Assembly: GCA_024399065.1 (NCBI GenBank)
Contig: JAKSIB010000008.1
Location: 1-64,000 of the forward strand
Length of the DNA stretch: 64,000 bases
Reading direction: 5' to 3'
Source: Fibrobacter sp.
GTDB lineage: Bacteria > Fibrobacterota > Fibrobacteria > Fibrobacterales > Fibrobacteraceae
The notes beneath the pieces are model-generated. The model ran no database searches. It had not been told where the DNA came from and saw only the letters and a list, made by a program, of their open reading frames with translations. Shown piece by piece: positions 7,748 through 16,571 of the stretch. Position numbers and translations under genes: made by a program. Numbering within the stretch: the stretch's first letter is position 1; every line of letters starts with the position of its first letter.

Positions 7748-10435
7748 TTACTTCTTTTCTCTGCGGTAACCGCGAGTGTAGACGTTTGTAGTTCTGGAGT
7801 AGATAACGTTGTTTTCCTGAACAGCGCCACTAATCTTCTGGCAGGGAGTGTATTCTTCCTGAACCACGGTCACCTGATAGATATAGACGCCAGTTGCCAA
7901 GGCACGGCCATCCTGGGAAACCGGGTACATCTTGACGGTTGCAAGGAGCACACCAGTTTCACCATACACCGGAGTCTTACATGTAGCCGGAATAGAAGAA
8001 TCCTCTTTCTGCTTAGACAAGGCAGCCTTAATCATGTCTTCGGTAACAACCTGCTGGTACTGGCTCACGAAGTGGCCCAGGTGGTCGAATACGCGGACAT
8101 TGATACGGAACGGACCCTGCATTGCGAAGGACCAGCTAGTGCAGCTTTCAGTTCCGTCAGAGAAGCACATAGAAGCATCCTTTGCCTTGCCGCCAACGAT
8201 TGCAGTAGCACTGTTGCTAAGAGAACCATCGGCACTTGCAGAGCCAAAGAGCTTTGCGTCATCGTCGGTCAGGAGCAACGGGTTACCATTCTTACCGACC
8301 TGCTTGCCATCAGCTGTATATTCCGGAAGCGGAGCAAGGATAAGATCTGCAGTGGAGTTGATCGGCAGTTCGCCACCGTTTGCGTCTGCCATCTTAGTCA
8401 ATTCTTCAGCCTTTTCTGCGAAGTCCGGACGAGTAATGTCCTTATCCTGTTCAATAGGCTTAACGACACCAGAACCGAAGAACTTGACGAGAGCCCAGCT
8501 ATTCAGGTCATCCGGATAACCAACCACCGGCTTGCCAGAGGAAGAGGCGATATCGAACGTAAGCTTTTCGTTCCATTCAAGCAATCTGTTCCAAAGGGTC
8601 GGGTCAAGCTTGTCGTAAGCAGCCTTCAAATCTGTGTCTTGTGCAATATCCTTGTCATACTGGAAGTTGAAGGCCATCATGTCATTACCAAGAATGCCAC
8701 CCTTTTCAACCTGACCATCTTCACCAATCAGCACACCGGACATCTGGTACAGGATACCGTTGGCACCCTTATCCACGTCACCGGAAATGGAAGTGACGTA
8801 GTAACCATAGGTCTTGTAGGTGGTCACACCATTAATAGTCACGGCACGAACCACAACCATGGCGGGCTGAGCAAGATCCGGGTTTGTACTACCGAGGTTG
8901 AGGTAAGCCATAGTTTCCGGAGAGAGGGAGGTATTCAGCAAAACGCTAGTGGTCTGGTTACCTTCATCGTCAGCCTTCACGGTCACGTTACCGATAGACG
9001 GCTGACCATAGCGGGACGGAGCAACTTCAGCAAGAGAAGAACGAATGTAAATGTTGGAACCATCGGTCTGACGGTCTGCATAGAAGAAGTGCAAGTGGTG
9101 CCAGGTATTGTCGGCCCAACCAGTAGCGTCGGAAGCACCATCGCAGTTAGAATAGTTAGCGAGAGGTTCACCAGCATGGCAACCATGGTTGAACTGAGCC
9201 AAGGTAAAGATGTTCACGCTACCCGGAGCAGAAAGATGTGTACCGCCAAGGTCCACAACGAGCACACCGTCCACGAAGATCCACATGTCATCGTCACCGG
9301 CGAATTCGAAGACTTCCGGCTTGTATTTACCGTTCTTGTCCACCTGGTTTGCAGCCTTGTACTTGAACTTAGCATAACCCATCATGGTGAATGCATAGTT
9401 GCGGAGGTGCTGCTGACCAAGATTACCAGCGACGCTGGATGCGGCCAAAACAGCTGCATTCGGGTTTCTCGGACCGCCATTCTTCAGCCAAGCTTCGCAA
9501 AGTTTGGAAGTATTAACCTTACGGTAGTCAATCTGAGAACCAGCGTACTGATAGTTGTAAGGCGGGCAGAAAATGGAGAGGGACTGGGGACCATACTGTT
9601 CACACACACCATGAGGCTGAATTTCAGGATTACACTGTTTCATGCCAGCCCAGGTTCCGTCTGCATTAATAGTATCCAGCGGAGAGTAACCACCGTTGTT
9701 GTAGTTATAGTCGTAGATGTAGTAACCACTCTTGGCATCTCTCGGGATATCCATAGTGGTATTGGTTCTCAAGTTAACACCGTCAACATCCTTATACCAC
9801 TGGCCAAAGAAACGGCTGTCGCAGAAAGGGTTGTCCTGTTCGATGGTAACACCATCGTACATGTCGTAGTCTTCACCTTCTGCAGGAGGAGCAAACACCA
9901 AGTGCGGCTTAACCATGCCCGGGGTATAGTACACGGGGTTGGCCCAAACAACGGCGTTATTGGAGCACACAAAGCCCTGAACTTGAGGATCTCCAGTGGA
10001 GGCATCCACGCCGACCCTTTCGTAACCACGCTGGGTAATACCATTCACGGTACTGTTGCTGCATTCACCATACTTAAGGACTGTGGTAGTAGCGGAGGTC
10101 TCTTGCAAGTAACTCGGAAGAGAAGTGTTCTTCTGGTGCGGCTTACCGTCGATACCAATGGTAGAACCGAACTTCGTAGCGTCGTTACCGCAGGTTTCAT
10201 GATAGACCGTTGCATTATACCAGTCCATATCAAAGCCGTTGACAGACATCAGCGGGTAGTTGAAAATCTCATTCTTGTGCGCGTGAGCTTCTTCGGAGAA
10301 ATTTTCAAAGTCCGGGTGATTCGGCTGGAAGTCGCGAATCACAATATCAAGCTGGGTAATATCATTAGCTACAGCAAAAGCCAGGGACGAACATCCCATC
10401 AAGGTTCCCATGGCCAACAATTTCTTTGCGTTCAT
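7748..10435 (-). CDS. Fibro-slime (PA14-like) domain surface protein
   Basis: 895 residues from the ATG at 10435; an upstream in-frame ATG at 10504 is rejected because the signal peptide (NAKKLLAMGTLMGCSSLAFA) and an AGGTGGAG site fit the downstream start. The fibro-slime signature, a PA14-related carbohydrate-binding module known from Fibrobacter and slime moulds, is clear near 375-400: FEFAGDDDMWIFVDGVLVVDL followed by GGTH. Other parts are Asn/Tyr/Gly-rich and the C-terminus (RVFDHLGHFV...GVYIYQV) resembles the immunoglobulin-like end of secreted Fibrobacter proteins. Probably outer surface, with a role in adhesion to plant polysaccharide; this is inference from the family. Convergent neighbour upstream, own promoter not identified. 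Confidence 0.88.
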   Translation of the reverse strand: MNAKKLLAMGTLMGCSSLAFAVANDITQLDIVIRDFQPNHPDFENFSEEAHAHKNEIFNYPLMSVNGFDMDWYNATVYHETCGNDATKFGSTIGIDGKPHQKNTSLPSYLQETSATTTVLKYGECSNSTVNGITQRGYERVGVDASTGDPQVQGFVCSNNAVVWANPVYYTPGMVKPHLVFAPPAEGEDYDMYDGVTIEQDNPFCDSRFFGQWYKDVDGVNLRTNTTMDIPRDAKSGYYIYDYNYNNGGYSPLDTINADGTWAGMKQCNPEIQPHGVCEQYGPQSLSIFCPPYNYQYAGSQIDYRKVNTSKLCEAWLKNGGPRNPNAAVLAASSVAGNLGQQHLRNYAFTMMGYAKFKYKAANQVDKNGKYKPEVFEFAGDDDMWIFVDGVLVVDLGGTHLSAPGSVNIFTLAQFNHGCHAGEPLANYSNCDGASDATGWADNTWHHLHFFYADRQTDGSNIYIRSSLAEVAPSRYGQPSIGNVTVKADDEGNQTTSVLLNTSLSPETMAYLNLGSTNPDLAQPAMVVVRAVTINGVTTYKTYGYYVTSISGDVDKGANGILYQMSGVLIGEDGQVEKGGILGNDMMAFNFQYDKDIAQDTDLKAAYDKLDPTLWNRLLEWNEKLTFDIASSSGKPVVGYPDDLNSWALVKFFGSGVVKPIEQDKDITRPDFAEKAEELTKMADANGGELPINSTADLILAPLPEYTADGKQVGKNGNPLLLTDDDAKLFGSASADGSLSNSATAIVGGKAKDASMCFSDGTESCTSWSFAMQGPFRINVRVFDHLGHFVSQYQQVVTEDMIKAALSKQKEDSSIPATCKTPVYGETGVLLATVKMYPVSQDGRALATGVYIYQVTVVQEEYTPCQKISGAVQENNVIYSRTTNVYTRGYRREKK

Positions 10436-10616
10436 ATAATCCAATCTCCACCTATGATATAGGTTACGAATATTCAAACCTAAATATACACCATTTTTGG
10501 CCATTTTAATAATGCAAAATTTTAAAAAAGGGGTATTTTACGATTTTTGCAATTTTTCGTGACCATTTTCAAGCCATATCGTCCCAAAACACCCCTAAAA
10601 AGCTAAATAATAGCCC

Positions 10617-11237
10617 ATGAATTTCACAACAGTATTTACAATAGTCATTGCAGCAATCATTTTAAGGGCCCTTTGGCTCAGGCTCAAAGCCTCAGGAACC
10701 CGCAACGACAATTTCAAGCAACTGGCACCCAAGGACCAGCTTTCCGTACTCAAGGAATGCCTATTGAACAACCCCACGGAGCGAAATCTTCAAAATTTAG
10801 GGAAATTCGGCGCAGAGAACGGTTTTTCCTTTGATGTAGAAACTTACCGTCCCTTCATGGCCCGCCAACTGGAAATTTCCAAAAAAAAGGACGCCATTGC
10901 CGAAGACAACGAACTTTTTGCGGATGAAGCTCGCTGGCTCGACGCAATCCTCCCCCTTGAGTTCAAGGAAGCAGAGGATGCCCTGCGAAACAACGATAAG
11001 CGACAGTTCATTGAAAGAACCATCGAGGGCATCGCAAGGCTGTATTCCGACGAAGCCATCCAGTCCACCCTGAAAAATCTGGCATCCGAGTATAGCAAGG
11101 CAACCACTCTCCTGTCCCGCTACAAGGAACTTGTGGAAATTCGCGATCAAAGTGGAGCAGACGAAGCCTCCCTGGACAAGCTTCGCAAGGCACGAGACCA
11201 ATGGGAAGCAGACCTTTTGGATATCGCCGAAGAATAA
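10617..11237 (+). CDS. Membrane-anchored helical protein of unknown function
   Basis: 206 residues. One N-terminal transmembrane helix (about 4-22, TTVFTIVIAAIILRALWLRL) is followed by a charged, strongly helical cytoplasmic-type domain rich in Glu, Lys, Leu and Ala with coiled-coil character near 150-206 (SRYKELVEIRDQSGADEASLDKLRKARDQWEADL). No domain family is recognised. It is divergent from the fibro-slime gene across 181 bp and ends in front of a strong terminator, so it appears monocistronic. Confidence 0.6.
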   Translation: MNFTTVFTIVIAAIILRALWLRLKASGTRNDNFKQLAPKDQLSVLKECLLNNPTERNLQNLGKFGAENGFSFDVETYRPFMARQLEISKKKDAIAEDNELFADEARWLDAILPLEFKEAEDALRNNDKRQFIERTIEGIARLYSDEAIQSTLKNLASEYSKATTLLSRYKELVEIRDQSGADEASLDKLRKARDQWEADLLDIAEE

Positions 11238-11254
11238 AATTAACCTGAGCACAA

Positions 11255-11286
11255 AAAAAGAGACCGACGTTAATCGGTCTCTTTTT
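11255..11286. terminator. Strong bidirectional terminator
   Basis: A perfect 13-bp stem (AAAAAGAGACCGA with its complement) around a six-base loop lies between the 10617-11237 gene and the convergent DUF3078 gene, with A and T runs on either side. Confidence 0.9.
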
Positions 11287-11342
11287 AATATTTTTCTAGC
11301 AGAAAAGCTGGCGGTCTTCTGCGATTGCCAGCTTGGTCTAGA

Positions 11343-12224
11343 TTAGAACAGGCGCCAAGTTACGCCGAACAAGACCATGGTCTTGTACTGAGCATTTTCG
11401 GACTGATCCCAGTCGTATGCCATGTCGAAGCCAGCCTGGAGTTCAACACCAGCAGCGAGAGAAACGGTCAGGAGGTTTTCCCACTTGCCGTCGATCTTTT
11501 CAACGCCCTGGAAGTTGGTGAATGCCCACAAACGGCTCTTGAAGTTCACGACGTCAGAGAAAGCATACTTGCCTTCAGCGATAACTTCGAGACCCGGCTC
11601 GTCACGGAAGGTTTCAACCTTGTCGGTAGTTTCCGGATCGTCAGCATAGCCGTAACCATCGGAAATGGTCATACGGTTTGCGAAACCGCCACGGATAGAG
11701 AAGTTGTCATTGGGGATGTAAGCAAGACCGGCAACCTGAGTTTCATAAGCCGGGTCCATGAAGCTGGAAACAGCCTTAGCATGGGTTTTGCCTTCATCAT
11801 CGGTGGAGTAGGAGTAGCCGTTCATAACCTGAGTTTCGAAGCGGTTGCCGATGTAAGCCTTGACAGTAGCAGAGAACGGCAAGTTGAAGTCGAGCATGGA
11901 TTCCCAGAAGAGCTTGTCGTTAGACTTGCGCCAACCGAGTTCTTCAGTCCAAGTCTGGCCAACTTCTACGTCGATGAGGTTACGCCAGTTAGCGACCTTC
12001 CAGTTACCCTGGACGTCTGCGTGCCACAGGAACAACCAGTTATAGTTGGAGGTACCACCTGCCTGCCAGTTGCTGAAATTGTACCAGTTAATCTTGACGC
12101 TAGTGAAAACGTCAGCCTTCCAGTTTTCCGGAAGAGTACCTTCAAAAGTACCACCTTCAGCCATTGCGGGAGCGGCGATTGCGCAAGCAGCGGCGCATGC
12201 CATCAAGAAAGATTTCAACTTCAT
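11343..12224 (-). CDS. DUF3078-type outer-membrane beta-barrel protein
   Basis: 293 residues. A signal peptide (residues 1-22, ending APAMAEG) is followed by alternating aromatic beta-strands. NWYNFSNWQAGGTSNYNWLFLWHAD, WRNLIDVEVGQTW and GWRKSNDKLFWESMLDF match the DUF3078 pattern (NW-x2-GG ... GxRK-x-D-D-x-L), and the last residue is Phe, as for barrel proteins recognised by the BAM complex. Outer-membrane location is inferred; the cargo or role is unknown. GAGGAA lies 5 bp before the ATG, and a compact promoter lies about 50-80 bp upstream and overlaps the promoter of the divergent gene. Confidence 0.82.
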   Translation of the reverse strand: MKLKSFLMACAAACAIAAPAMAEGGTFEGTLPENWKADVFTSVKINWYNFSNWQAGGTSNYNWLFLWHADVQGNWKVANWRNLIDVEVGQTWTEELGWRKSNDKLFWESMLDFNLPFSATVKAYIGNRFETQVMNGYSYSTDDEGKTHAKAVSSFMDPAYETQVAGLAYIPNDNFSIRGGFANRMTISDGYGYADDPETTDKVETFRDEPGLEVIAEGKYAFSDVVNFKSRLWAFTNFQGVEKIDGKWENLLTVSLAAGVELQAGFDMAYDWDQSENAQYKTMVLFGVTWRLF

Positions 12225-12266
12225 TTCGATTCCTCAATTTTGTCAAAGATTTACTTTGATCGTGAT

Positions 12267-12295
12267 TTGACTGGAAAAATAGGAATATTTATAAA
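12267..12295 (+). promoter_or_regulatory. Sigma70-type promoter for the gene at 12377
   Basis: TTGACT (12267-12272), a 17-bp spacer and TATAAA (12290-12295). Predicted start near 12302, giving a ~75-nt leader. It occupies the same DNA as the minus-strand promoter at 12276-12303. Confidence 0.6.
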
Positions 12296-12303
12296 TCAGT
12301 CAA
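12276..12303 (-). promoter_or_regulatory. Sigma70-type promoter for the DUF3078 gene
   Basis: On the minus strand, TTGACT (12303-12298), a 16-bp spacer and TATTTT (12281-12276). Predicted start near 12270, ~45 nt before the ATG at 12224. Both -35 boxes are arms of the inverted repeat ATTTGACTG-N23-CAGTCAAAT at 12265-12305. Confidence 0.5.
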
Positions 12304-12376
12304 ATGAAATAAAAAAGTTTACCCTCTTTTCGTGATATGCTTCACGAAACAACACCTCCAATGCTATATTTTGGAC

Positions 12377-12892
12377 ATGAAACTCCCCCTCAGCTTCAAA
12401 AAAATGGTCACAGTCCTCGTTCTGTTGTTCGTGGGCATGGCCTGTGCTGCAGAAAAAAGGCTGCATTTTGAATCTGGTGTCGGTTTCCGAAATCAAACCC
12501 CGCTGGTTATTATGGGTGGCGTATCCTACGGAGAACTGACATTCCGCCTCCAGGGACTGGGTAAGCACAATGGTCCCAGGGATTTTTGGTGCGGCATGCG
12601 CGGAAGCTTCCTTTGGACGTTTTTCAACGAATTGCCCTTCAACGTCAGTCTCGGACTAGGTGCTGGCTACGAATACGCCCAAGCCCCCAACGACTTGCAT
12701 AAAGCCATTAACCAAGCCAACCAAGCCCTATATCTTTATCCCTACAATCAAAAGGAAATCCTTGATGTCTCTGGTGAAATCTGGGCCAACATCTATGGAT
12801 TTTACACACAAATTAGCATTCCCGTCTACAAGATCATGGAGCATGACGCACCCCGCATTTTATGGGGCGCAGGCTACATTGTAAAGTTCTAG
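12377..12892 (+). CDS. Small exported beta-rich protein, unknown function
   Basis: 171 residues from the ATG at 12377. An in-frame ATG at 12332 is rejected because the signal peptide begins at 12377 (MKLPLSFKKMVTVLVLLFVGMACAAEK). The mature part alternates Gly and aromatics (FESGVGFRNQTPLVIMGGVSYGELTFRL, SLGLGAGYEYA) and ends in Phe, which suits a small outer-membrane barrel. No family recognised. It is transcribed away from the DUF3078 gene from an overlapping promoter, so the two may be regulated together or exclusively. Confidence 0.65.
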   Translation: MKLPLSFKKMVTVLVLLFVGMACAAEKRLHFESGVGFRNQTPLVIMGGVSYGELTFRLQGLGKHNGPRDFWCGMRGSFLWTFFNELPFNVSLGLGAGYEYAQAPNDLHKAINQANQALYLYPYNQKEILDVSGEIWANIYGFYTQISIPVYKIMEHDAPRILWGAGYIVKF

Positions 12893-12918
12893 ACTAAAAA
12901 CTGATTTAAAACAAATTC

Positions 12919-12952
12919 AAAAAAAGAGCCGCGATTTCTCGCGACTCTTTTT
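12919..12952 (+). terminator. Rho-independent terminator
   Basis: A 14-bp stem with one mismatch (AAAAAGAGCCGCGA and its near-complement) around TTTC, ending in a T run, 27 bp after the stop at 12892. Confidence 0.88.
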
Positions 12953-13031
12953 AAATGCATCCTTACTCTATGAAGTTGCTTAAGGAATCCTTCCCTGACG
13001 AAAAGGCTAGATCTTTTGAATCAAGGAGGGA

Positions 13032-13173
13032 GTCCAGAGGGCGGACAGCTCAGACAATTTATTGTCTAGAGCGCATGGTCCTCTTTAGAGGAGAACCTAG
13101 GGTTCCCTTTGCATTACTAGCACGCTTCGCGTGCAGTAATCTACGGCTCGGAAATGCGAACACAAGTGTTCGC
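13032..13173. repeat. Chain of consecutive perfect hairpins downstream of argG
   Basis: The gap 12953-13191 holds no gene. It holds a run of short palindromes: 13052-13067 (AGACAAT arms), 13080-13091 (CCTCT arms), 13093-13105 (GAACC arms), 13113-13140 (ATTACT plus GCACGC arms, 3-nt loop) and 13156-13173 (GCGAACAC arms, 2-nt loop); a weaker GTCC/GGAC hairpin starts the series at 13032. None has a T run. They lie just past the 3' end of minus-strand argG and may stabilise its mRNA or be a palindromic intergenic repeat. Confidence 0.6.
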
Positions 13174-13191
13174 GCTTCACTCGCCTTACGA

Positions 13192-14463
13192 TTACTTCTT
13201 CGGGAGCTTGACCGGGGAACCGAAGTCCACGTTGGTCTTGTTGCCGAGGAGGAGAGCACGGGTCTTCAGCGGGAGGCCGAAGCAACGGATGAAACCAGTT
13301 GCATCCTTCTGGTCGTACATTTCGACGTCAGAGAAGCCACCGAGGTTCATGTCGTAGAGGCTGAAGGGGCTCTTCATGCCAGCCGGGATGATGTTGCCCT
13401 TATAGAGCTTGAGGGTAACTTCACCGGTAACAACCTTGTTCACTTCGTCGAAGAAGGCGTCCATGCACTGACGGAGCGGGGTGAACCACTGGCCATTGTA
13501 GACGAGGTTTGCATAGGTCATAGACATCTTCTGAGCTTCGAACAAGGTTTCCTTGTCGAGGACCAGCTGCTGGAGGCATTCGTGAGCCTTGTAAAGGAGG
13601 GTGCCACCCGGAGTTTCGTAAACGCCGCGGCTCTTGAGGCCGACAAGACGGTTTTCAACGATGTCCAGGAGACCGCAAGCATTTTCGCCACCGATCTTGT
13701 TCAAGGTTTCGAGGAGTTCCACTGCGCCCATCTTCTTGCCGTTGACAGAGACCGGAGTACCCTTGTCGAAGCCGATGGTAACATGAGCCGGCTTGTTGGG
13801 AGCCTTTTCATAGGTCACGGTATGCTTGAGCATATCGTACTGGTGTTCCTTATCCGGTTCTTCCAGGATGCCACCTTCGTGAGAGAGGTGCCACAGGTTG
13901 CCATCTTCGGAGTAGATCTTCTTCTTGCTGATGCCGTTCAGAGGAATCTTGCGGGCGGCAGCATAGTCAATAGCATCTTCGCGGCTGTGGATGTTCCACT
14001 TCGGGTCCTTCCACGGAGCGATGATTTCGAGCTTCGGGTTGAGAGCGGCGTAGGTCAGTTCGAAACGGACCTGGTCGTTACCCTTACCAGTTGCGCCATG
14101 GGAAACAGCGTATGCGCCTTCCTTTTCAGCGATCTTAACCTGGTACTTTGCGATAAGCGGACGAGCGAAAGAGGTACCCAGGAGGTAGGTGCTTTCGTAC
14201 TTGGCACCAGCGCGGACGGTGGGCCAAACGTAGTCTTCGAGGAATTCCTTCTTGAGGTCGAGAACGTAGCACTTGGATGCACCAGTTGCAAGAGCCTTCT
14301 GTTCCAGAGCCTTTGCATCCGGGAAGTCATTCTGACCGAGGTCAGCGGCGAAAGCGATCACTTCGCAGTCGTAGTTTTCCTTGAGCCAAGGAATGATGAT
14401 GGAGGTATCGAGGCCACCGCTATAAGCGAGGACGACTTTCTTCTTGGATTCTTTCTTTGCCAT
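13192..14463 (-). CDS. argG: Argininosuccinate synthase
   Basis: 423 residues, usual for the longer ArgG class. The enzyme joins citrulline and aspartate with ATP to give argininosuccinate, the penultimate step of arginine synthesis. The N-terminal PP-loop is VVLAYSGGLDTSIIIPWL; later motifs include AVSHGATGKGNDQVRFELTY, APWKDPKWN, DIVENRLVGLKSRGVYETPGGTLL and GQWFTPLRQCMDAFF. The ATG follows AAAGGA. It lies downstream of mtgA on the same strand with a 51-bp gap; no other arginine gene is in the window. Confidence 0.97.
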   Translation of the reverse strand: MAKKESKKKVVLAYSGGLDTSIIIPWLKENYDCEVIAFAADLGQNDFPDAKALEQKALATGASKCYVLDLKKEFLEDYVWPTVRAGAKYESTYLLGTSFARPLIAKYQVKIAEKEGAYAVSHGATGKGNDQVRFELTYAALNPKLEIIAPWKDPKWNIHSREDAIDYAAARKIPLNGISKKKIYSEDGNLWHLSHEGGILEEPDKEHQYDMLKHTVTYEKAPNKPAHVTIGFDKGTPVSVNGKKMGAVELLETLNKIGGENACGLLDIVENRLVGLKSRGVYETPGGTLLYKAHECLQQLVLDKETLFEAQKMSMTYANLVYNGQWFTPLRQCMDAFFDEVNKVVTGEVTLKLYKGNIIPAGMKSPFSLYDMNLGGFSDVEMYDQKDATGFIRCFGLPLKTRALLLGNKTNVDFGSPVKLPKK

Positions 14464-14514
14464 TGTTATTGTCCTTTTTTAGACAGTTGAATTTTGACTT
14501 ACAAAATATAGTAT

Positions 14515-15417
14515 CTAGCGGGAGGTTTGTGCAGTGGAGCCGCCACTACCACCCGAGGAAAGAGGTTGTACAGGCGGGGCAACAAGTTGCCTCAAGGAAT
14601 CTACAAGCAGGCTATCCCTCTTGGGGAACATGTTCTGGTAGATGACCGCACGGCGCTTGGCCATGAACTGGCTTTCACGCATTCCCGGATGATGCTTGCC
14701 CGGACTTGCAAGAATGGCCGCCATGTTGATGGCCTGGTCCAGGCTGATTTTCGAGCAGCTCTTCTTGTAATACAGTTTGCAGGCTTCCTGACAGCCGAAC
14801 ACATCCTTGCCCCACTGGGCGTAATTCAGGTACAATTCCAGAATGCGGTCCTTACCCAATTCGCGCTCCATGAGGACAGCGTAGGCCAGTTCCTTGAACT
14901 TGCGGTTAAAGGATCGTTCGCTGCTCAAGAAAACATTCTTCGCCAGCTGCTGAGTAATGGTGGAACCGCCAAACTTGGTTCTGCCAGCATTCTGGTTCGC
15001 ATCAAGAGCCTCGGCAATGGCACGGACATCAAATCCCGGATGGAAGTAGAAACCAGCATCTTCACTTGCAATCACCGCCTTGCGCAAGTAAGGACTGATG
15101 GAATCTAGGGGGACATAGGTATGCTTGATCTGGATGGCCGGATTGGAGTCCTGCAAGGCCTCCATGTACTTGCTCATTTCCGGTTGCGTTTCCTTCAACT
15201 GTTGCACACCATCGTAGATTTCATAGCCATAGGTAAACGCCCTGTAAAGCAGGTAGGACGCACCAATGGAGAATGCCGCGGAATAGATAATGGCGATCAG
15301 CAACGCCTGGCGAATCACAAAATTTATGGTTCGGTACAGCCATTTAAAAATGAAGCCACAGACCTTCGTAAACTTGCACTGGAAAAACCAGCTGAAAAAA
15401 GCTTTCACCTTCCCCAT
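14515..15417 (-). CDS. mtgA: Monofunctional peptidoglycan glycosyltransferase (GT51)
   Basis: 300 residues. A transmembrane helix near 36-57 (RQALLIAIIYSAAFSIGASYLL) anchors a GT51 domain that polymerises lipid II into glycan strands in the periplasm. Motifs: AVIASEDAGFYFHPGFD (catalytic Glu of the EDxxF motif), GRTKFGGSTITQQLAKNVFLSSERSFNRKFKELAYAVLME (GGSTITQQ), KDRILELYLNYAQWG and INMAAILASPGKHHP. There is no transpeptidase domain; the last ~40 residues are Pro/Ser/Gly-rich. The ATG overlaps the stop of the primase-like gene by one base. Confidence 0.93.
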   Translation of the reverse strand: MGKVKAFFSWFFQCKFTKVCGFIFKWLYRTINFVIRQALLIAIIYSAAFSIGASYLLYRAFTYGYEIYDGVQQLKETQPEMSKYMEALQDSNPAIQIKHTYVPLDSISPYLRKAVIASEDAGFYFHPGFDVRAIAEALDANQNAGRTKFGGSTITQQLAKNVFLSSERSFNRKFKELAYAVLMERELGKDRILELYLNYAQWGKDVFGCQEACKLYYKKSCSKISLDQAINMAAILASPGKHHPGMRESQFMAKRRAVIYQNMFPKRDSLLVDSLRQLVAPPVQPLSSGGSGGSTAQTSR

Positions 15418-16541
15418 TATTTTTTACCCCCAAACCAATCGTTAATGTCCTCCCCTTCCTTCATGGCCGTAGGCAAGCCTTCAAGGCCTTCTCCTAGCAC
15501 AATGTTTCGAATTCCGGCCTGGTTAAAGAGGTTCCCGATATACTCCATTCCGCTGCGGCCAGCCTCGTCGTGATCCAGACAAAGAACCACACTTTTATTC
15601 TTGAAAAGATTCAGCCATTCCACCTTGAAGGACCGGACCCCAGGAATTCCTACGGCGTTGATTTTCTGGCCGATGAAAGTCAAGGTATCGATACAGCCTT
15701 CGCACAAGTACACCCAGCCAGGAGTTCCATCCAGGGCAGCCACATTGTACGGATACGGAACAGTTCCACGCAATAGCATTTCCTTGGGAGTAATTCCGCT
15801 TTCTATGGCGCGGGCCTGAAAATACCAGGCGCGGCGCTGGGAATCCAAGTAAGGGAAAATCAAAGGATACTTGTAATAACGAAGATTGCCCTTGTCGTTA
15901 TACAGACCGACATACTTCAAGACTTCTTCGCCAAATTCTTCACGCAGCTTGCGGTTCAGTTCGCCGTAGTCCGTAATCGTGCGCAGAAGCATTTTATCCC
16001 AGACAGGCTTGTAAATTCGGCGACGGGCAAGCCAGGCGGCGGCCGGCGTGTTGTCCACGGGGCTGAGATGTTTCAGGAAGGAAAGAATCACGCGTTTGCG
16101 TTCATCTTCTGAAATAAGCTCCTTCTTTTCCTCTACGGGAGGCATATCCTGAAGAACCGGGGCCGGGCGGAAATTCATGGTCTTGGACGTATTGGACCTT
16201 GATGCAGAGCCTGATGCAGAATTCTGAACTACAGGACGTTTTGCACCATTGGGCACAAGGAAAGGATATTGTTCCATGAGCCAGTCAAGAGCTTCGGTGA
16301 AGGAGCAATCCTTTACAAGCTGAACAAGGGAAATGACATCTCCGCGAACATCGTCGCAAACCCAGCAACGGAAAGATCCACGCTCCTCGGAAACAGAAAC
16401 GGAAGGGGTGCGATCGCCATGGGAATGACGTTGCGGAAAGAAGCATCTGCATTTTCCGCGCACGACGTCAACCCCCAGTGACTGGGCCACTGCGGTAATG
16501 GATATGGACGCCTTGAACTGTTTCAGTTCCTCGTTTGTCAT
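15417..16541 (-). CDS. Short DnaG-like primase (CHC2 zinc finger plus Toprim)
   Basis: 374 residues from the ATG at 16541; the frame is open further upstream, but that part is non-conserved and would run into the divergent murB gene. Residues ~28-60 form a CHC2-type zinc-binding region (CRCFFPQRHSHGDRTPS, FRCWVC). The C-terminal half is a Toprim domain with GWVYLCEGCIDTLTF (catalytic Glu) and VVLCLDHDEAGRSG (DxD). Housekeeping DnaG is ~600 residues with a helicase-binding C-terminus, absent here. It may be an accessory or mobile-type primase, or a repair factor. It is coupled to mtgA by a TAATG overlap and is divergent from murB by 30 bp. Confidence 0.8.
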   Translation of the reverse strand: MTNEELKQFKASISITAVAQSLGVDVVRGKCRCFFPQRHSHGDRTPSVSVSEERGSFRCWVCDDVRGDVISLVQLVKDCSFTEALDWLMEQYPFLVPNGAKRPVVQNSASGSASRSNTSKTMNFRPAPVLQDMPPVEEKKELISEDERKRVILSFLKHLSPVDNTPAAAWLARRRIYKPVWDKMLLRTITDYGELNRKLREEFGEEVLKYVGLYNDKGNLRYYKYPLIFPYLDSQRRAWYFQARAIESGITPKEMLLRGTVPYPYNVAALDGTPGWVYLCEGCIDTLTFIGQKINAVGIPGVRSFKVEWLNLFKNKSVVLCLDHDEAGRSGMEYIGNLFNQAGIRNIVLGEGLEGLPTAMKEGEDINDWFGGKK

Positions 16542-16571
16542 CTTCCATAAATATATAACTAAATTTGAGGT

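Noticed and set aside
8072-10462. A 796-codon open frame on the plus strand opposite the fibro-slime gene
   Set aside because: It lacks any domain or signal and mirrors the codon pattern of the real gene; long antisense frames occur opposite most GC3-biased genes here.
13052-13173. A CRISPR array or tRNA cluster in the hairpin-rich gap
   Set aside because: The palindromes differ from each other, there are no equal spacers, and no cloverleaf or CCA end can be drawn.
12955-14490. A 511-codon open frame opposite argG, starting in the hairpin region
   Set aside because: ArgG on the minus strand is certain and the antisense product has no recognisable features.
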